From Candidatus Saccharimonadota bacterium (GTDB lineage Bacteria; Patescibacteriota; Saccharimonadia; Saccharimonadales; Saccharimonadaceae), in the NCBI GenBank assembly GCA_905372305.1, contig CAJPOP010000001.1, forward strand, positions 520,278 to 584,277: DNA of 64,000 bases. Direction: 5' to 3'. Position 1 is the first letter of the stretch. Every line of letters starts with the position of its first letter. Under the pieces are notes generated by a model that made no database searches, was not told the DNA's origin, and saw only the letters and a program-made list of their open reading frames with translations. Below are positions 1-8,803 of the stretch, one piece after another. A program made the translations under genes and the position numbers.

Positions 1-938
1 TAGACGGCGCCATAGCCGACGCAGAAATTATTGAGATGGGACATGCCAGCATAATCAATTTCGGCGCCAAGCAAGACATGTTCACCGTGCGAGTCAATCA
101 CCGCCAGCTAATCAACCGGCTAATGGACGGATATTTGAAACTAGATATCGTCGGCGCCTCAATGATGACCAAGCTGCTTGACAGAAAAAATAAAATTTCC
201 GCAGAGGAATTTAAGCAGCAAGCAGTTGAGATTTTCGGCAGCCAGGCAAACGAAGGTCTGCCAAAACTTGCAGAGATGATCGGCATAAAATCGGTGAACG
301 ACTTGCCGGAAGAATTATCTGACGATCCTAGCGTTAAGCAGATTCGTGAAGTCATGGATTTGCTGGTCAAAAAAGGTATAAAAAACGCCATATTTGACAT
401 AACGCTAATGCGCGGATTGGACTATTATACAGGCACAGTGTTCGAATTCTTTGACAATTCACCGGAAAATAACCGGGCGCTGTTCGGCGGCGGCAGATAC
501 GACGGCCTGGTCGGACTGTTTGGCGTTGAACCGATAGCCACAGTTGGCGTTGGTCTGGGTGCAACGACAATGCAGCAATTTCTGGAAGTCCACGGTTTGC
601 TGCCGCAACTAGCTTCGCACACCGACGTTTATCTCATTCCCGTAGACAAAGAATCGCTACCCGGCGCTGATACGCTGGCGCAAAAACTGCGGGCCGAAGG
701 CGTAAAAGCCGAGCTGGATATAACTGGCCGCAAGCTAGACAAACAGATTAAAACTGCCGCTAAAAAACAAATTCCATTCGCAGTATTCATCGGCGAAGAT
801 GAAATTAAAAACGGCATGTACACGGTAAAAAATCTGGCGGAGTCAAACGAGCAAAAAGTTGACTTTGACAGAATGATCACAATTGTCAAAGATCGGCGCT
901 ACGACAGCGACGATGACGACTCGCTGTTTGAGATATAG
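1..938 (+). CDS. hisS: Histidyl-tRNA synthetase, 5'-truncated by the window edge
   Basis: Class II synthetase that charges tRNA-His in the cytoplasm. The reading frame is already open at base 3 (DGAIADAEIIEM), so the ATG at 36 is internal and roughly 130-140 N-terminal residues lie outside the window. Visible marks are the histidine-specific motif RGLDYYTGTVFEF, the GGGRYDGL motif, and a C-terminal anticodon-binding domain starting near DVYLIPVD. Motif 3, which normally ends GxER, reads VGVGLGATTM here, so the usual motif 3 arginine is not where expected; this may be a divergent HisRS clade. A short acidic C-terminal tail (DDDD) is present. The family call is secure; the motif 3 reading is a direct observation. 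Confidence 0.93.
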   Translation, partial: DGAIADAEIIEMGHASIINFGAKQDMFTVRVNHRQLINRLMDGYLKLDIVGASMMTKLLDRKNKISAEEFKQQAVEIFGSQANEGLPKLAEMIGIKSVNDLPEELSDDPSVKQIREVMDLLVKKGIKNAIFDITLMRGLDYYTGTVFEFFDNSPENNRALFGGGRYDGLVGLFGVEPIATVGVGLGATTMQQFLEVHGLLPQLASHTDVYLIPVDKESLPGADTLAQKLRAEGVKAELDITGRKLDKQIKTAAKKQIPFAVFIGEDEIKNGMYTVKNLAESNEQKVDFDRMITIVKDRRYDSDDDDSLFEI

Positions 939-950
939 CCGCATCTCTGT

Positions 951-956
951 TATAAT
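951..956 (+). promoter_or_regulatory. -10 box for leaderless tig transcript
   Basis: TATAAT ends 8 nt before the ATG at 965, so transcription should begin at or just before the start codon. No Shine-Dalgarno site fits between them. This argues for ATG 965 over the GTG at 959. Confidence 0.7.
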
Positions 957-964
957 TAGTGTCT

Positions 965-2248
965 ATGAAGACGACTGTAAAAAAATTATCAGACACCAAA
1001 GTCCAATTGTCGGTTTCTTTGGAACCGAGCGAATTGGCAGCTGCCGAGCAAGTTTCTCTGGCAAAATTGGCGCGCAATATTAAAGTTCCTGGATTCCGCA
1101 AAGGTAAAGTACCCGCCAGCGTTGCCGCCAAGCACGTTAGCCCAAGCGCTTTGCAAGAGCAGATTTTAGAAAATGCCATCTCTAAAGCCGTCGCCGAGGC
1201 CTTTATTAACGAAGATATCCAAGCGCTGGAGCGCCCAAATGTCGAGGTTAAAAAGTTTGTACCTGGCGCGGAACTAGAATTTACAGCCGAAGCAGTAGTT
1301 GTGCCGCCAGTCAAGCTGGGCGATTATAAAAACCTGAAAGCCAAAAAAGCCGCTGCTAAAGTCGAGGCTAGCGAAGTTAACGAAGTAATTGAACGCATCC
1401 GCCAAAGCTATGTTAAGAAAACCGAAGCCAAGCGCGCCGCAAAAAACGGCGACGAAGTAATTATCGATTTCACCGGTAAAAAGAACGGCACGGCGTTTGA
1501 CGGCGGATCGGCTAAGGATTTCGCCTTAAAGCTAGGCAGCGGGCAATTTATTCCCGGATTTGAAGAGGGGGTGGCCGGTCATAAAGCAGGCGACGAATTC
1601 GACTTGGAGTTGACATTTCCGAAGGATTATCACGCTAAAGAAATGGCTGGGCAAAAGGTCGTGTTTAGTGTCAAACTGCACAAAGTAAACGAGCTAGAAT
1701 TACCGAAGCTTGACGATGAATTTGCCGCCAAATGCGGGCCATTCACCGAAATGAAAGAACTAAAAGCCGACATCAAGCGCGAACTAGCAGAGCAGAAAAA
1801 ACGCGAAGCGGAAGAAAAATTGAAAGACGAGCTGGTTAGCGAACTGACAGAACTTAGTAAGGTTGCGCTGCCGGAACTGCTGATTGAAGATCAGCTGCGG
1901 TCGATAAAACAGGATTTGATGCAGAATCTGGCGTACCGCGGGCTGTCGTTTGATAGTTATTTAAGTTCGCAAAAGTTCAAAGACGAAGACGATTGGCAAC
2001 AAAAAGAAGCTCGTCCAACAGCTAAAAAGCGCGTGAAAGCCGGATTAGTTTTAGCTGAATTATCGAAAGTATTGAAAATCGAAGTGTCGCGCGAAGAATT
2101 ACTGGAGCAAATCAGCGTATTCAAACAGCAGTACGGCAAGGACGCCAAAACCGCCGCCCAGTTCGACAATCCGGAGGTTCACCGCGATATTGCCAACAGA
2201 ATGATCACCGATAAGACTGTCGACAAGCTCGTAAAACTGAATTCGTAA
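965..2248 (+). CDS. tig: Trigger factor (ribosome-associated chaperone/PPIase)
   Basis: Binds the ribosome exit tunnel and shields nascent chains. The N-terminal ribosome-binding domain carries the signature GFRKGKVP. The middle FKBP-type domain runs from GDEVIIDFTGKKNG to about VVFSVKLHKV. The C-terminal helical chaperone domain has many charged helices. Length of 427 aa is typical. ATG 965 was chosen because TATAAT at 951-956 would start the RNA essentially at this codon; an in-frame GTG at 959 would add two residues but probably lies upstream of the RNA start. It sits 26 bp after hisS and has its own promoter. clpP lies one gene downstream, as in many bacteria where tig and clpP are close. 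Confidence 0.95.
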   Translation: MKTTVKKLSDTKVQLSVSLEPSELAAAEQVSLAKLARNIKVPGFRKGKVPASVAAKHVSPSALQEQILENAISKAVAEAFINEDIQALERPNVEVKKFVPGAELEFTAEAVVVPPVKLGDYKNLKAKKAAAKVEASEVNEVIERIRQSYVKKTEAKRAAKNGDEVIIDFTGKKNGTAFDGGSAKDFALKLGSGQFIPGFEEGVAGHKAGDEFDLELTFPKDYHAKEMAGQKVVFSVKLHKVNELELPKLDDEFAAKCGPFTEMKELKADIKRELAEQKKREAEEKLKDELVSELTELSKVALPELLIEDQLRSIKQDLMQNLAYRGLSFDSYLSSQKFKDEDDWQQKEARPTAKKRVKAGLVLAELSKVLKIEVSREELLEQISVFKQQYGKDAKTAAQFDNPEVHRDIANRMITDKTVDKLVKLNS

Positions 2249-2288
2249 TTTCGGCGGACCTGGTTTACGGTAAATATACGCCAATGAT

Positions 2289-3674
2289 ATGTCAAGCTTA
2301 ACTCGGACTCTTTCAGGCAGAACAGACGAAATATCCAGGCGGTGCTTTCTTAAAGCTGCTTTTGAAGCTGCTTTTTTAGGCGGCGCATGTGGAGCTGTAT
2401 ATTTTTGGTTATCCGGCGACAGCCCTCACATTCCCACGCCTGGCGTATATCAGGAAAGAAACCCGCAATTTTCTCCAGTCACCATCAATCTGGGCGTTGT
2501 GGCGATCGCTGCCGACGGTGCGGCTCGTTATGACGGCGACGATAAGATCAGAAGAGATATAGCCGAACAAACCACCCGAATCACTCGCACAACCAGCGGC
2601 GCATATCGCTTTAACCCCGCATTTTTCAACGACAATACCGAACCCGACAGTTCGCGCCAAACTAAGCAGGGAACGACAGAAGCATATTATTCCGACGGCC
2701 AGCTGGAAAGAATAGCAGACAACTATCATGCCAAGCTAGGCAAAACTTCAATAGTAATGCTGGTTGTTGACTGCGCAGGCATAGAAAACGGTGAGATTGG
2801 CGGCGAAGCCATCTATAAGGGAGAAGGATCTTACCCTTGGATTCGTATACCAGCAGTAAATAAATTTGCCAGCGGCGTTTACGCGCATGAAATCGGCCAC
2901 CTCCTAAGTCCCAGAGGCTTGGGCGAAGGATTGGGACACGAACGAGTCATGAACTGCCATCTGGAAGACGCAAACGGCAATCCAACGCAGCTGTACGCAA
3001 TTGACACTATCCAAAATCTAATTCGCAGCGGCTGCGGGCTGATCAATAATTACGATGGCACAGTAGATCAATACGCCTCGCCGCGCTCTGTCATGGGGAA
3101 TTCCAGCGCGTACAAAGAGGAAGGATCAGAAGAACGGCCGATTTATTCGCCGGCAAATATAGCTTTTCTGGATCCGCGGCGGCAGGTAATCTGCATTGAA
3201 CCAGAACCAGGAACGTATCCATTATCCTACGAACCTGGCAAGCTGTTCGGGGTGGAAATAATGCTGTCGAAAGACCATGCGTTGAAAAAGATACTGCCAG
3301 ACGCCGACACGCTATTCTTCGGACCGATTGTCCAAAGCGTAAAAGATGAAAACACGCCATTTGAGTCTACCGATGCACAGAAAACGATCGGCGTATTTGC
3401 TACCTGGAACGACGGCAGAGAAACAGCGCTGCTGGACATTAGCCTGTTTCGCGATATCATTCCCGGCGACAACACAGAGAACGTGATCTACGCCGACGAG
3501 CAGCTGAATATCGTTGTTGTGTCAGGATACGGAGATGAAGGAGAATACATGAGGACTATAAGACTGGACACCTCTGAAGGACGAGCAGCGCTGGAAGAGG
3601 CCAAACAGCGCACTGGCGAACGCAACCAGTTGCTATTAGACGCCAGAAAAACCGATAAGAAAAAGCCGTATTAG
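2289..3674 (+). CDS. Secreted or membrane-anchored zinc metallopeptidase (HExxH)
   Basis: Protein of 461 aa. The N-terminus has a twin-arginine-like start (SRRCFLKAAFEAAFLGGA) followed by a hydrophobic stretch at about residues 22-43, so export and membrane anchoring are likely. A zinc site HEIGH lies in YAHEIGHLLSPRGLG, followed by GLGHE about 13 residues later, which could supply the third ligand as in metzincins, although the spacing is longer than the metzincin HExxHxxGxxH. I cannot assign a peptidase family. Substrate is unknown; for an epibiont, surface proteolysis of host material is possible but is inference. A weak AT-rich -10 (TAAATA, 2271-2276) lies close upstream. It is inserted between tig and clpP. 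Confidence 0.6.
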   Translation: MSSLTRTLSGRTDEISRRCFLKAAFEAAFLGGACGAVYFWLSGDSPHIPTPGVYQERNPQFSPVTINLGVVAIAADGAARYDGDDKIRRDIAEQTTRITRTTSGAYRFNPAFFNDNTEPDSSRQTKQGTTEAYYSDGQLERIADNYHAKLGKTSIVMLVVDCAGIENGEIGGEAIYKGEGSYPWIRIPAVNKFASGVYAHEIGHLLSPRGLGEGLGHERVMNCHLEDANGNPTQLYAIDTIQNLIRSGCGLINNYDGTVDQYASPRSVMGNSSAYKEEGSEERPIYSPANIAFLDPRRQVICIEPEPGTYPLSYEPGKLFGVEIMLSKDHALKKILPDADTLFFGPIVQSVKDENTPFESTDAQKTIGVFATWNDGRETALLDISLFRDIIPGDNTENVIYADEQLNIVVVSGYGDEGEYMRTIRLDTSEGRAALEEAKQRTGERNQLLLDARKTDKKKPY

Positions 3675-3704
3675 CTTGATTCTAAACATTAGACATAATT
3701 ATGG

Positions 3705-3710
3705 TATAAT
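3705..3710 (+). promoter_or_regulatory. -10 box for leaderless clpP transcript
   Basis: TATAAT ends 6 nt before the clpP ATG; no Shine-Dalgarno site can fit. Confidence 0.7.
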
Positions 3711-3716
3711 ATATCT

Positions 3717-4316
3717 ATGAACAAACCAACCAACTATCTCATTCCTACTGTCATCGAAAAGTCAGCCGACGGCGAGCGGGCGTTTGATATCTATTCACGC
3801 CTCCTCAATGAGCGGATTATTTTCCTCGGTGAGGAGGTCAACGAGCATACCGCCAATAGCGTGGTGGCGCAGCTGCTGCACCTGGCGTACGTTGATCCAG
3901 AAGCGGACATCTCGCTCTACATCAATAGTCCGGGCGGCAGCGTGTATGATGGCATGGCGATTTACGACACCATGAATTTTATCAAGCCGGACGTGGCAAC
4001 GTATGGCATTGGCTTGCAGGCCAGCATGGGTGCGTTTCTACTCAGCTCTGGCACTAAAGGCAAGCGGTTTTGCCTGCCGCACGCCAAGGTAATGATCCAC
4101 CAGCCGTCCTCTGGCACGCGCGGCAAGGTGACCGACATGGAAATTGACCTGAAAGAAACGCTGGAAGTGAAGGAAATGCTAGCCAAAATCATGGCCAAAA
4201 ACACCGGCCAGAAACTCAGTAAGGTCAAGGCCGACATGGAGCGCGACTACTGGATGGGCCCTCAGGAAGCGGTAAAATACGGGCTGGTGGATAAGGTGTT
4301 GAGTAAATTGTCGTAG
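3717..4316 (+). CDS. clpP: ATP-dependent Clp protease proteolytic subunit
   Basis: Barrel-forming serine protease that degrades substrates unfolded by ClpX or ClpC. Catalytic triad visible: Ser103 in LQASMGAFLL, His128 in MIHQPS, Asp177 in MERDYWM. The oxyanion-region motif SPGGSVYDGM is present. Length of 199 aa is normal. There is no obvious propeptide beyond a short N-terminus. It is probably translated from a leaderless mRNA (see the -10 at 3705). No clpX is in the window. High confidence from family motifs. Confidence 0.97.
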   Translation: MNKPTNYLIPTVIEKSADGERAFDIYSRLLNERIIFLGEEVNEHTANSVVAQLLHLAYVDPEADISLYINSPGGSVYDGMAIYDTMNFIKPDVATYGIGLQASMGAFLLSSGTKGKRFCLPHAKVMIHQPSSGTRGKVTDMEIDLKETLEVKEMLAKIMAKNTGQKLSKVKADMERDYWMGPQEAVKYGLVDKVLSKLS

Positions 4317-4344
4317 ATTTGACGGCTTTTGTATTACTAATGTA

Positions 4345-4373
4345 TTGCAATTGTATAGTATTTGCGCTATAAT
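4345..4373 (+). promoter_or_regulatory. Promoter of the toxin-antitoxin operon
   Basis: -35 TTGCAA (4345-4350), 17-bp spacer, -10 TATAAT (4368-4373), then 7 nt to the antitoxin ATG. Leaderless expression is likely. The region is AT-rich compared with its neighbours. Confidence 0.75.
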
Positions 4374-4380
4374 TATGTAT

Positions 4381-4668
4381 ATGAGTAGTACACAATTAAC
4401 CATCCGCACCGACGAAGCAACTAAAACCGCCATTGCCCAGTTTGCTAAAAAACTGGGATTAAGCACCAGCGCTTTCGTGATGGCAGCAGCCCGCGAGGCG
4501 ATGGAAAACGGGCGAGTAACGCTCAGCGCACCGCTGGAGCCGACGCCATACTTGAAGGAGATTATCGAGGAGACGGAGCAGGATATTGCAGAGGGCAATT
4601 ATCACAAATTTAGCTCCGCCGAAGAATCGCTAGCTTTTTTAGACAAGGCAATGCGCGATGATAGCTGA
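4381..4668 (+). CDS. RelB/DinJ-type antitoxin
   Basis: Protein of 95 aa with an N-terminal ribbon-helix-helix start (QLTIRTDEATKTAIAQFAKK) typical of RelB/DinJ antitoxins, which bind their own operator and neutralise the partner toxin through a C-terminal tail. The downstream toxin overlaps it by 11 bp, a usual arrangement for type II systems. Longer in-frame starts at 4345 and 4375 exist, but they overlap or precede the promoter, so ATG 4381 is preferred. Family call is from motif and context. Confidence 0.8.
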   Translation: MSSTQLTIRTDEATKTAIAQFAKKLGLSTSAFVMAAAREAMENGRVTLSAPLEPTPYLKEIIEETEQDIAEGNYHKFSSAEESLAFLDKAMRDDS

Positions 4669-4918
4669 TTATTCGCGTCAATTTATCAAACAATTTCGCA
4701 AGCTAGACACAAAAACGCAGCTAAAAGTAAAGAAGCATATTGCGCTGTTCATGAAAAATCCGCACGCCGCCAAACTGCGCTGTCACACCTTGACCGGTGA
4801 ATACAGCGGACACTATTCCATCAGTGCCGGCGGCGACCTGTGGCTGCATTTTCGCTATTTGTCAAGCGACGCGGTTATCTTTACCGCTGTCGGCAGCCAT
4901 GCGCAGTTGCATAAATAA
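4658..4918 (+). CDS. YafQ/RelE-family mRNA interferase toxin
   Basis: Protein of 86 aa that would cleave mRNA on the ribosome when free of antitoxin. The pattern is that of YafQ: a basic helical N-terminus (KQFRKLDTKTQLKVKKH), a central LTGEYSGHYSI segment, WLHFRY, and a C-terminal SHAQLHK whose histidine matches the YafQ catalytic His position. It overlaps the antitoxin gene and shares its promoter. It ends only 3 bp from the convergent HD-like gene. Confidence 0.8.
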   Translation: MIADYSRQFIKQFRKLDTKTQLKVKKHIALFMKNPHAAKLRCHTLTGEYSGHYSISAGGDLWLHFRYLSSDAVIFTAVGSHAQLHK

Positions 4919-4921
4919 AAC

Positions 4922-6454
4922 TTACAATTCATAAATACCATCAAACCGATTGCCTGCACCATATAACCCAGCCTGCCTGACGATTTCCCGCAAGTTATCC
5001 AGATTACGCGGCTGCTGAACAGCACCTAACCAACTGTCATTAACGCGCTGATATAGTTCAAGTATCTTTCCGCCAAATTTTTTATTAACCATCAGCTCTG
5101 CCCGATAGCCGCGCCGCATTGTTTCAGTTTGTCCCGCCAAATAGTCCTTAAAGCTTGGATCAATCTCACTTAGCCGCACAGCCTGCCCATCCATCGAAAC
5201 AACAGGATCAATTGACCGCGGTTTCAACGGCGGTAGCCCGAGCGAAATACGGCCCATTTCCTGAGAAACTTCTTGCCTCGCTTCATCGTCTCTGGTAACT
5301 TCCACGTGCGGCGAAACGAGTCCAAACTCCTCTGAAGGATGACAATACGATTGCAACGGATCAGGGAAGCTAGGGAATGATGAGCTAACATTTGACAGTA
5401 AATAACTTAAGTCAAGCTGCCTAGCCGCAATATACGCTTGCCGCTGATCAGAGGCGATAGTCTGCATCGTCCGAGACAGAGCACCGCCGTCGCCAACCGT
5501 AGACAAGGCAAATCGGAAATCCGCATCAATACCATGTATACGATCGCGCGGATGTACCGGATGCTCCAGAAAAACACCATCGCTAAAATGACTCTCCAAC
5601 AAAGCCCGCTTCACTGCCGTTTGCAACAACTCCAACTGAAGACGATGAACAGGTTGATTCCAGTGCTCAGTCGGCAAAATACTATACCCAGCTGCAAATC
5701 GCCGCGCGAAATCCTCATTTGTTACCTCAAGCATTTGCTGATCGTTAATCCGAAACAGCGATTGAGGATTCTGCAGGTTCTGCTGGTAACGAGCAATATC
5801 CGTAGCTCTGCCAGACCAGCGCAAAATCTCGCGCAAACCATAGTCAACCCGGTCAACACACAAATCAGGCGACGGACACTCCACCCAATCGTCAACCTCT
5901 GGAAATACCGTCTCATCAAGCGTCAATCCGTATTTTTCCAGCAGCACGTCAACACCAAACGTCTCCAGTAAATCCCGCAAATCCTGATCATGCAAATTCT
6001 CGCCGCCCTGAATCCCCTGAAACATCCAGTCGCCCAAATGCGAAAAGGCAGTCTGCCCAACATCAGAAAACAGCGTCCTTAGTTCCAGCACAGTTCTTTG
6101 CCGATCGTCAAACCGTTTATCGCCCTCCGTCATTTTTCGAACAAACGCCAAACTGCCCCAGACATGCTGCCACCGCGAAAAGTATGTCGTATTCGGTAGT
6201 GTCGCAAAACGCGGCGGCAAAGTTAGCTGCTCCACTGCTTGCAGCCGGCGAAACAGCGGCGAACGAGCCAAGTCCATCAGCAGCGAATCATACGGCTGCC
6301 TGTCGCCAATCTCGCAATCCCCCCAAACCACATCATGAATCCGCATTTTATCATCTTCAAGCTCATACACAGGCAGCTCCAGTATATCCATCACCACACT
6401 GTTCTGACCCTCTGGGCTTTGTGGAAATATATATTCTCTCGTTGGTTCGCGCAT
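4922..6454 (-). CDS. HD-superfamily phosphohydrolase-like protein with altered metal motif
   Basis: Protein of 510 aa. Resembles SAMHD1/dGTPase-like HD proteins: SRWQHVWGS matches the first His, LFSDVGQTAFSHLGD matches the usual LLHDxGHxPFSH, and LCVDRVDYGLREI matches the distal Asp motif. The defining HD pair is replaced by SD and the following GH by GQ, so the canonical metal centre lacks a histidine. It may be inactive, regulatory, or use other ligands. Start chosen at ATG 6454 (MREPTREY) because a minus-strand -10 (TATACT, 6467-6462) lies 7 nt upstream; a longer in-frame start at 6523 lies upstream of this promoter. Substrate unknown. Confidence 0.6.
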   Translation of the reverse strand: MREPTREYIFPQSPEGQNSVVMDILELPVYELEDDKMRIHDVVWGDCEIGDRQPYDSLLMDLARSPLFRRLQAVEQLTLPPRFATLPNTTYFSRWQHVWGSLAFVRKMTEGDKRFDDRQRTVLELRTLFSDVGQTAFSHLGDWMFQGIQGGENLHDQDLRDLLETFGVDVLLEKYGLTLDETVFPEVDDWVECPSPDLCVDRVDYGLREILRWSGRATDIARYQQNLQNPQSLFRINDQQMLEVTNEDFARRFAAGYSILPTEHWNQPVHRLQLELLQTAVKRALLESHFSDGVFLEHPVHPRDRIHGIDADFRFALSTVGDGGALSRTMQTIASDQRQAYIAARQLDLSYLLSNVSSSFPSFPDPLQSYCHPSEEFGLVSPHVEVTRDDEARQEVSQEMGRISLGLPPLKPRSIDPVVSMDGQAVRLSEIDPSFKDYLAGQTETMRRGYRAELMVNKKFGGKILELYQRVNDSWLGAVQQPRNLDNLREIVRQAGLYGAGNRFDGIYEL

Positions 6455-6574
6455 ATTGTCTAGTATATAACTCCTTTGGCGCAAATCGAAGCATAAGCAC
6501 CAATTATTAGCGCTGGAAATCATAAAAATACGCTAAATATAGCGTGACGTTATTAAAACTACCGCCAATCTCAC

Positions 6575-6603
6575 TTGTGTTTGTATTGGAAACTTGCCAT
6601 AAT
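6575..6603 (+). promoter_or_regulatory. Promoter of thyA
   Basis: -35 TTGTGT (6575-6580), 17-bp spacer, -10 CATAAT (6598-6603), then a short leader with AGGAG just before ATG 6628. The same CATAAT -10 variant is seen at dcd and rpoB. Confidence 0.6.
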
Positions 6604-6627
6604 TAAGTAAAGGCTAAGGAGAGAAGT

Positions 6628-7566
6628 ATGAGACAATATCTGGATACACTGCGGCATGTTCGCGACAATGGCGTGGAAAAAGGCGACCGCACCGGTACGG
6701 GTACGACGGAAGTGTTTGGCGTGCAGACACGATATGATTTGGCGGACGGGTTTCCAGCCATGACTACCAAAAAACTGTATTTTAATAGCGTGGCGCATGA
6801 ATTGCTGTGGTTTCTGAAAGGCACGGGTAATATTGAATATCTGGCGCAAAATGGCGTACACATTTGGGACGAATGGCCGTATAAGAATTATCTAGAGAAA
6901 ACCGGTCAAAGCATTCCAGAAATCAATGGCGAGGAGTGGCGCGCTGGCATGAAAGAGTTTATCGGTAAAATTGCGACTGACCACGCATTTGCCGAAGAAT
7001 GGGGTAATTTGGGGCCGGTTTACGGCGTGCAGTGGCGCAAATGGCCCGACGGCAAGGGCGGGACGATTGACCAAATCCAAAACGCCATCGACATGATAAA
7101 ACATAATCCGACGTCGCGGCGCAACATTGTCAGCGCCTGGAACGTGGCGGAAATTGACGACATCGCCCGAGCTGGTGGATTGCCGCCGTGCCACACCATG
7201 TTCCAGTTTAATGTTCGGCCAGGTGAAAATGGCGAGAAAGATAAACTGGATCTGGCGCTGACGCAGCGTTCGGCGGACATGTTCCTTGGCGTGCCGTTTA
7301 ACATCGCTAGTTACGCACTGCTGCTGTCGATGATCGCTCAGGTGACGGACAAGCAGCCCGGCGAATTCATCCACACCCTGAATAGTGCGCATATTTATAA
7401 CAATCACCGCACGCAGGTCAATGAACAATTGTCGCGCCGTCCGTTGCCGCTACCGAAACTGTGGCTAAATCCGGATATTAAGAATATCGACGATTTCACG
7501 ATTGACGATATTCAGTTAAACGGCTATAAGCACCATTCGGCAATAAACGCGCCGATTGCGGTGTAG
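6628..7566 (+). CDS. thyA: Thymidylate synthase
   Basis: Makes dTMP from dUMP using methylene-tetrahydrofolate. Catalytic Cys188 lies in LPPCHTMFQF; the folate/nucleotide-binding motifs SRRNIVSAWN, QRSADMFLGVPFNIASY and the C-terminal HSAINAPIAV are present. 312 aa is slightly longer than the 264-aa E. coli enzyme, with extra residues around 95-125. A Shine-Dalgarno site AGGAG precedes the ATG. It groups with folA, dcd and tmk in the next 3 kb, so this stretch covers dTMP formation, folate recycling, dUTP supply and dTMP phosphorylation. Its 3' end overlaps the convergent gene at 7496-8188 by 71 bp. Confidence 0.96.
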   Translation: MRQYLDTLRHVRDNGVEKGDRTGTGTTEVFGVQTRYDLADGFPAMTTKKLYFNSVAHELLWFLKGTGNIEYLAQNGVHIWDEWPYKNYLEKTGQSIPEINGEEWRAGMKEFIGKIATDHAFAEEWGNLGPVYGVQWRKWPDGKGGTIDQIQNAIDMIKHNPTSRRNIVSAWNVAEIDDIARAGGLPPCHTMFQFNVRPGENGEKDKLDLALTQRSADMFLGVPFNIASYALLLSMIAQVTDKQPGEFIHTLNSAHIYNNHRTQVNEQLSRRPLPLPKLWLNPDIKNIDDFTIDDIQLNGYKHHSAINAPIAV

Positions 7567-8188
7567 TAGAGCTGTCAGGAGACTTGGAGGACAAAACACC
7601 GCCAGCCATTTTTTCAAAAAACTCTCCTCGGGGAACAATCTTACCATGAGGGATTTGCCATTCATCAATTTCGCTGACTATAACCCGCCCATTAACTGTC
7701 CGTACAACAACTTTGTTCCCGTCTTCATCCAGTACTTGTTCTGATAAAAACGCCCCAATCTTAAGCTTACCCGGATTTACTAAGTCAGCTTCAATCGAAT
7801 ACGGTTCAGCCACAGTTCTTCGTAGACTCTCTAAGTCCTTTTGCCGTTCCGACCCGTCACGCTCACTCGGGCCAAAAAACATCCTAGTATCCTCTAAAGG
7901 AAATTCACCAAGCGTACAAACCACTAAACCAGTTTCGCCAATAGCTCTACCTCCTTCTTTACTCCTCTTTCTCTCTTCAAAGTATAGTCTAAACCCATAG
8001 CCTGCTCTAGAAAAACGCCTAAGATGATACACAGCCAACGGGTCGTCTGAAAGCTCCTCTTCTCCTGGAATTTTTGAGGCTGACCATTCTTTCCTCACTT
8101 CAGGGCCAATATCAAAAGCTATATCCGAAAACGGCATTGTTTTAATTACTTTTTTTGACCTTTCACGCCCTCTACCGCTTTGCTCCAT
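7496..8188 (-). CDS. Hypothetical protein, convergent with thyA
   Basis: Protein of about 230 aa that I do not recognise. It is charged, with no membrane segment or signal peptide. The region is more AT-rich than its neighbours, suggesting an accessory gene. The ATG at 8188 is preferred over an in-frame TTG at 8209 because GGGAG lies about 10 nt upstream of 8188. A strong minus-strand promoter is present (see 8230-8258). The last 23 codons overlap the end of thyA on the other strand; a tail-to-tail overlap this long is unusual and may mean that the C-terminus was extended by loss of a stop codon. Confidence 0.55.
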   Translation of the reverse strand: MEQSGRGRERSKKVIKTMPFSDIAFDIGPEVRKEWSASKIPGEEELSDDPLAVYHLRRFSRAGYGFRLYFEERKRSKEGGRAIGETGLVVCTLGEFPLEDTRMFFGPSERDGSERQKDLESLRRTVAEPYSIEADLVNPGKLKIGAFLSEQVLDEDGNKVVVRTVNGRVIVSEIDEWQIPHGKIVPRGEFFEKMAGGVLSSKSPDSSTTPQSARLLPNGAYSRLTEYRQS

Positions 8189-8229
8189 AATACTTAGGCT
8201 CCCTTTCAATATAATGCTTACACCTTTAT

Positions 8230-8258
8230 ATTATAGCAAAAAACATAACCATTGTCAA
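8230..8258 (-). promoter_or_regulatory. Consensus promoter for the 7496-8188 gene
   Basis: Minus strand -35 TTGACA (8258-8253), 17-bp spacer, -10 TATAAT (8235-8230). The RNA start would be near 8223, leaving a leader of about 35 nt that includes GGGAG. Confidence 0.8.
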
Positions 8259-8268
8259 GCCAAAAACT

Positions 8269-8766
8269 CTAAGCAGTCCGTTGGTACATTACAAAATCAA
8301 AATCATACTTATTTTCAGCGTCAGCGGGGTGATGGACGCGGCTAGTTTCCTGCCAGACAGCCATGTCCAGTTCTGGGAAAAAAGTGTCTGCATCTGGGAA
8401 TGACGCGTCAATTTCTGTGGCGTAAACAGTGTCAATCTCTGGCGTTTTCAACGCATCGCCATACACCCGGGCGCCGCCAATAATGAACGTCGGGTAGCGC
8501 GACAACGCCAGGGCGCTCGGCAGATTCATGGCGGTCAGCACACCCTTAACGCCCGTTGGCCGCGAGGAAATGACAATGTTTTCACGCTCTGGCAGCGGAC
8601 GACAACCAATTGATTCAAAAGTTTTTCGACCCATAATGACATTGCCACCTTTAGTCAACTTCTTGAAATGCGCCAAATCCGCCGGTAGGCTGCGTCCCCA
8701 CGGCAAATCGCCGCCTTGGCCAATGGCGCGGTTTTTATCATAGGCAACGATAATGGCTTTCTCCAT
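8269..8766 (-). CDS. folA: Dihydrofolate reductase
   Basis: Reduces dihydrofolate produced by ThyA to tetrahydrofolate with NADPH. Family features: start KAIIVAYDKNRAIGQGGDLPW (substrate loop), MGRKTFESIG, ISSRP and the cofactor motif FIIGGARVYGDAL. Length of 165 aa is standard. The minus-strand start is preceded by an extended -10, TGcTAGACT, only 6 nt before the ATG, so a leaderless mRNA is likely. It is divergent from dcd. Metabolically it pairs with thyA about 0.7 kb away. Confidence 0.95.
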   Translation of the reverse strand: MEKAIIVAYDKNRAIGQGGDLPWGRSLPADLAHFKKLTKGGNVIMGRKTFESIGCRPLPERENIVISSRPTGVKGVLTAMNLPSALALSRYPTFIIGGARVYGDALKTPEIDTVYATEIDASFPDADTFFPELDMAVWQETSRVHHPADAENKYDFDFVMYQRTA

Positions 8767-8803
8767 AACCCCAGTCTAGCATGATGTAAAATTTACGAAA
8801 AGC

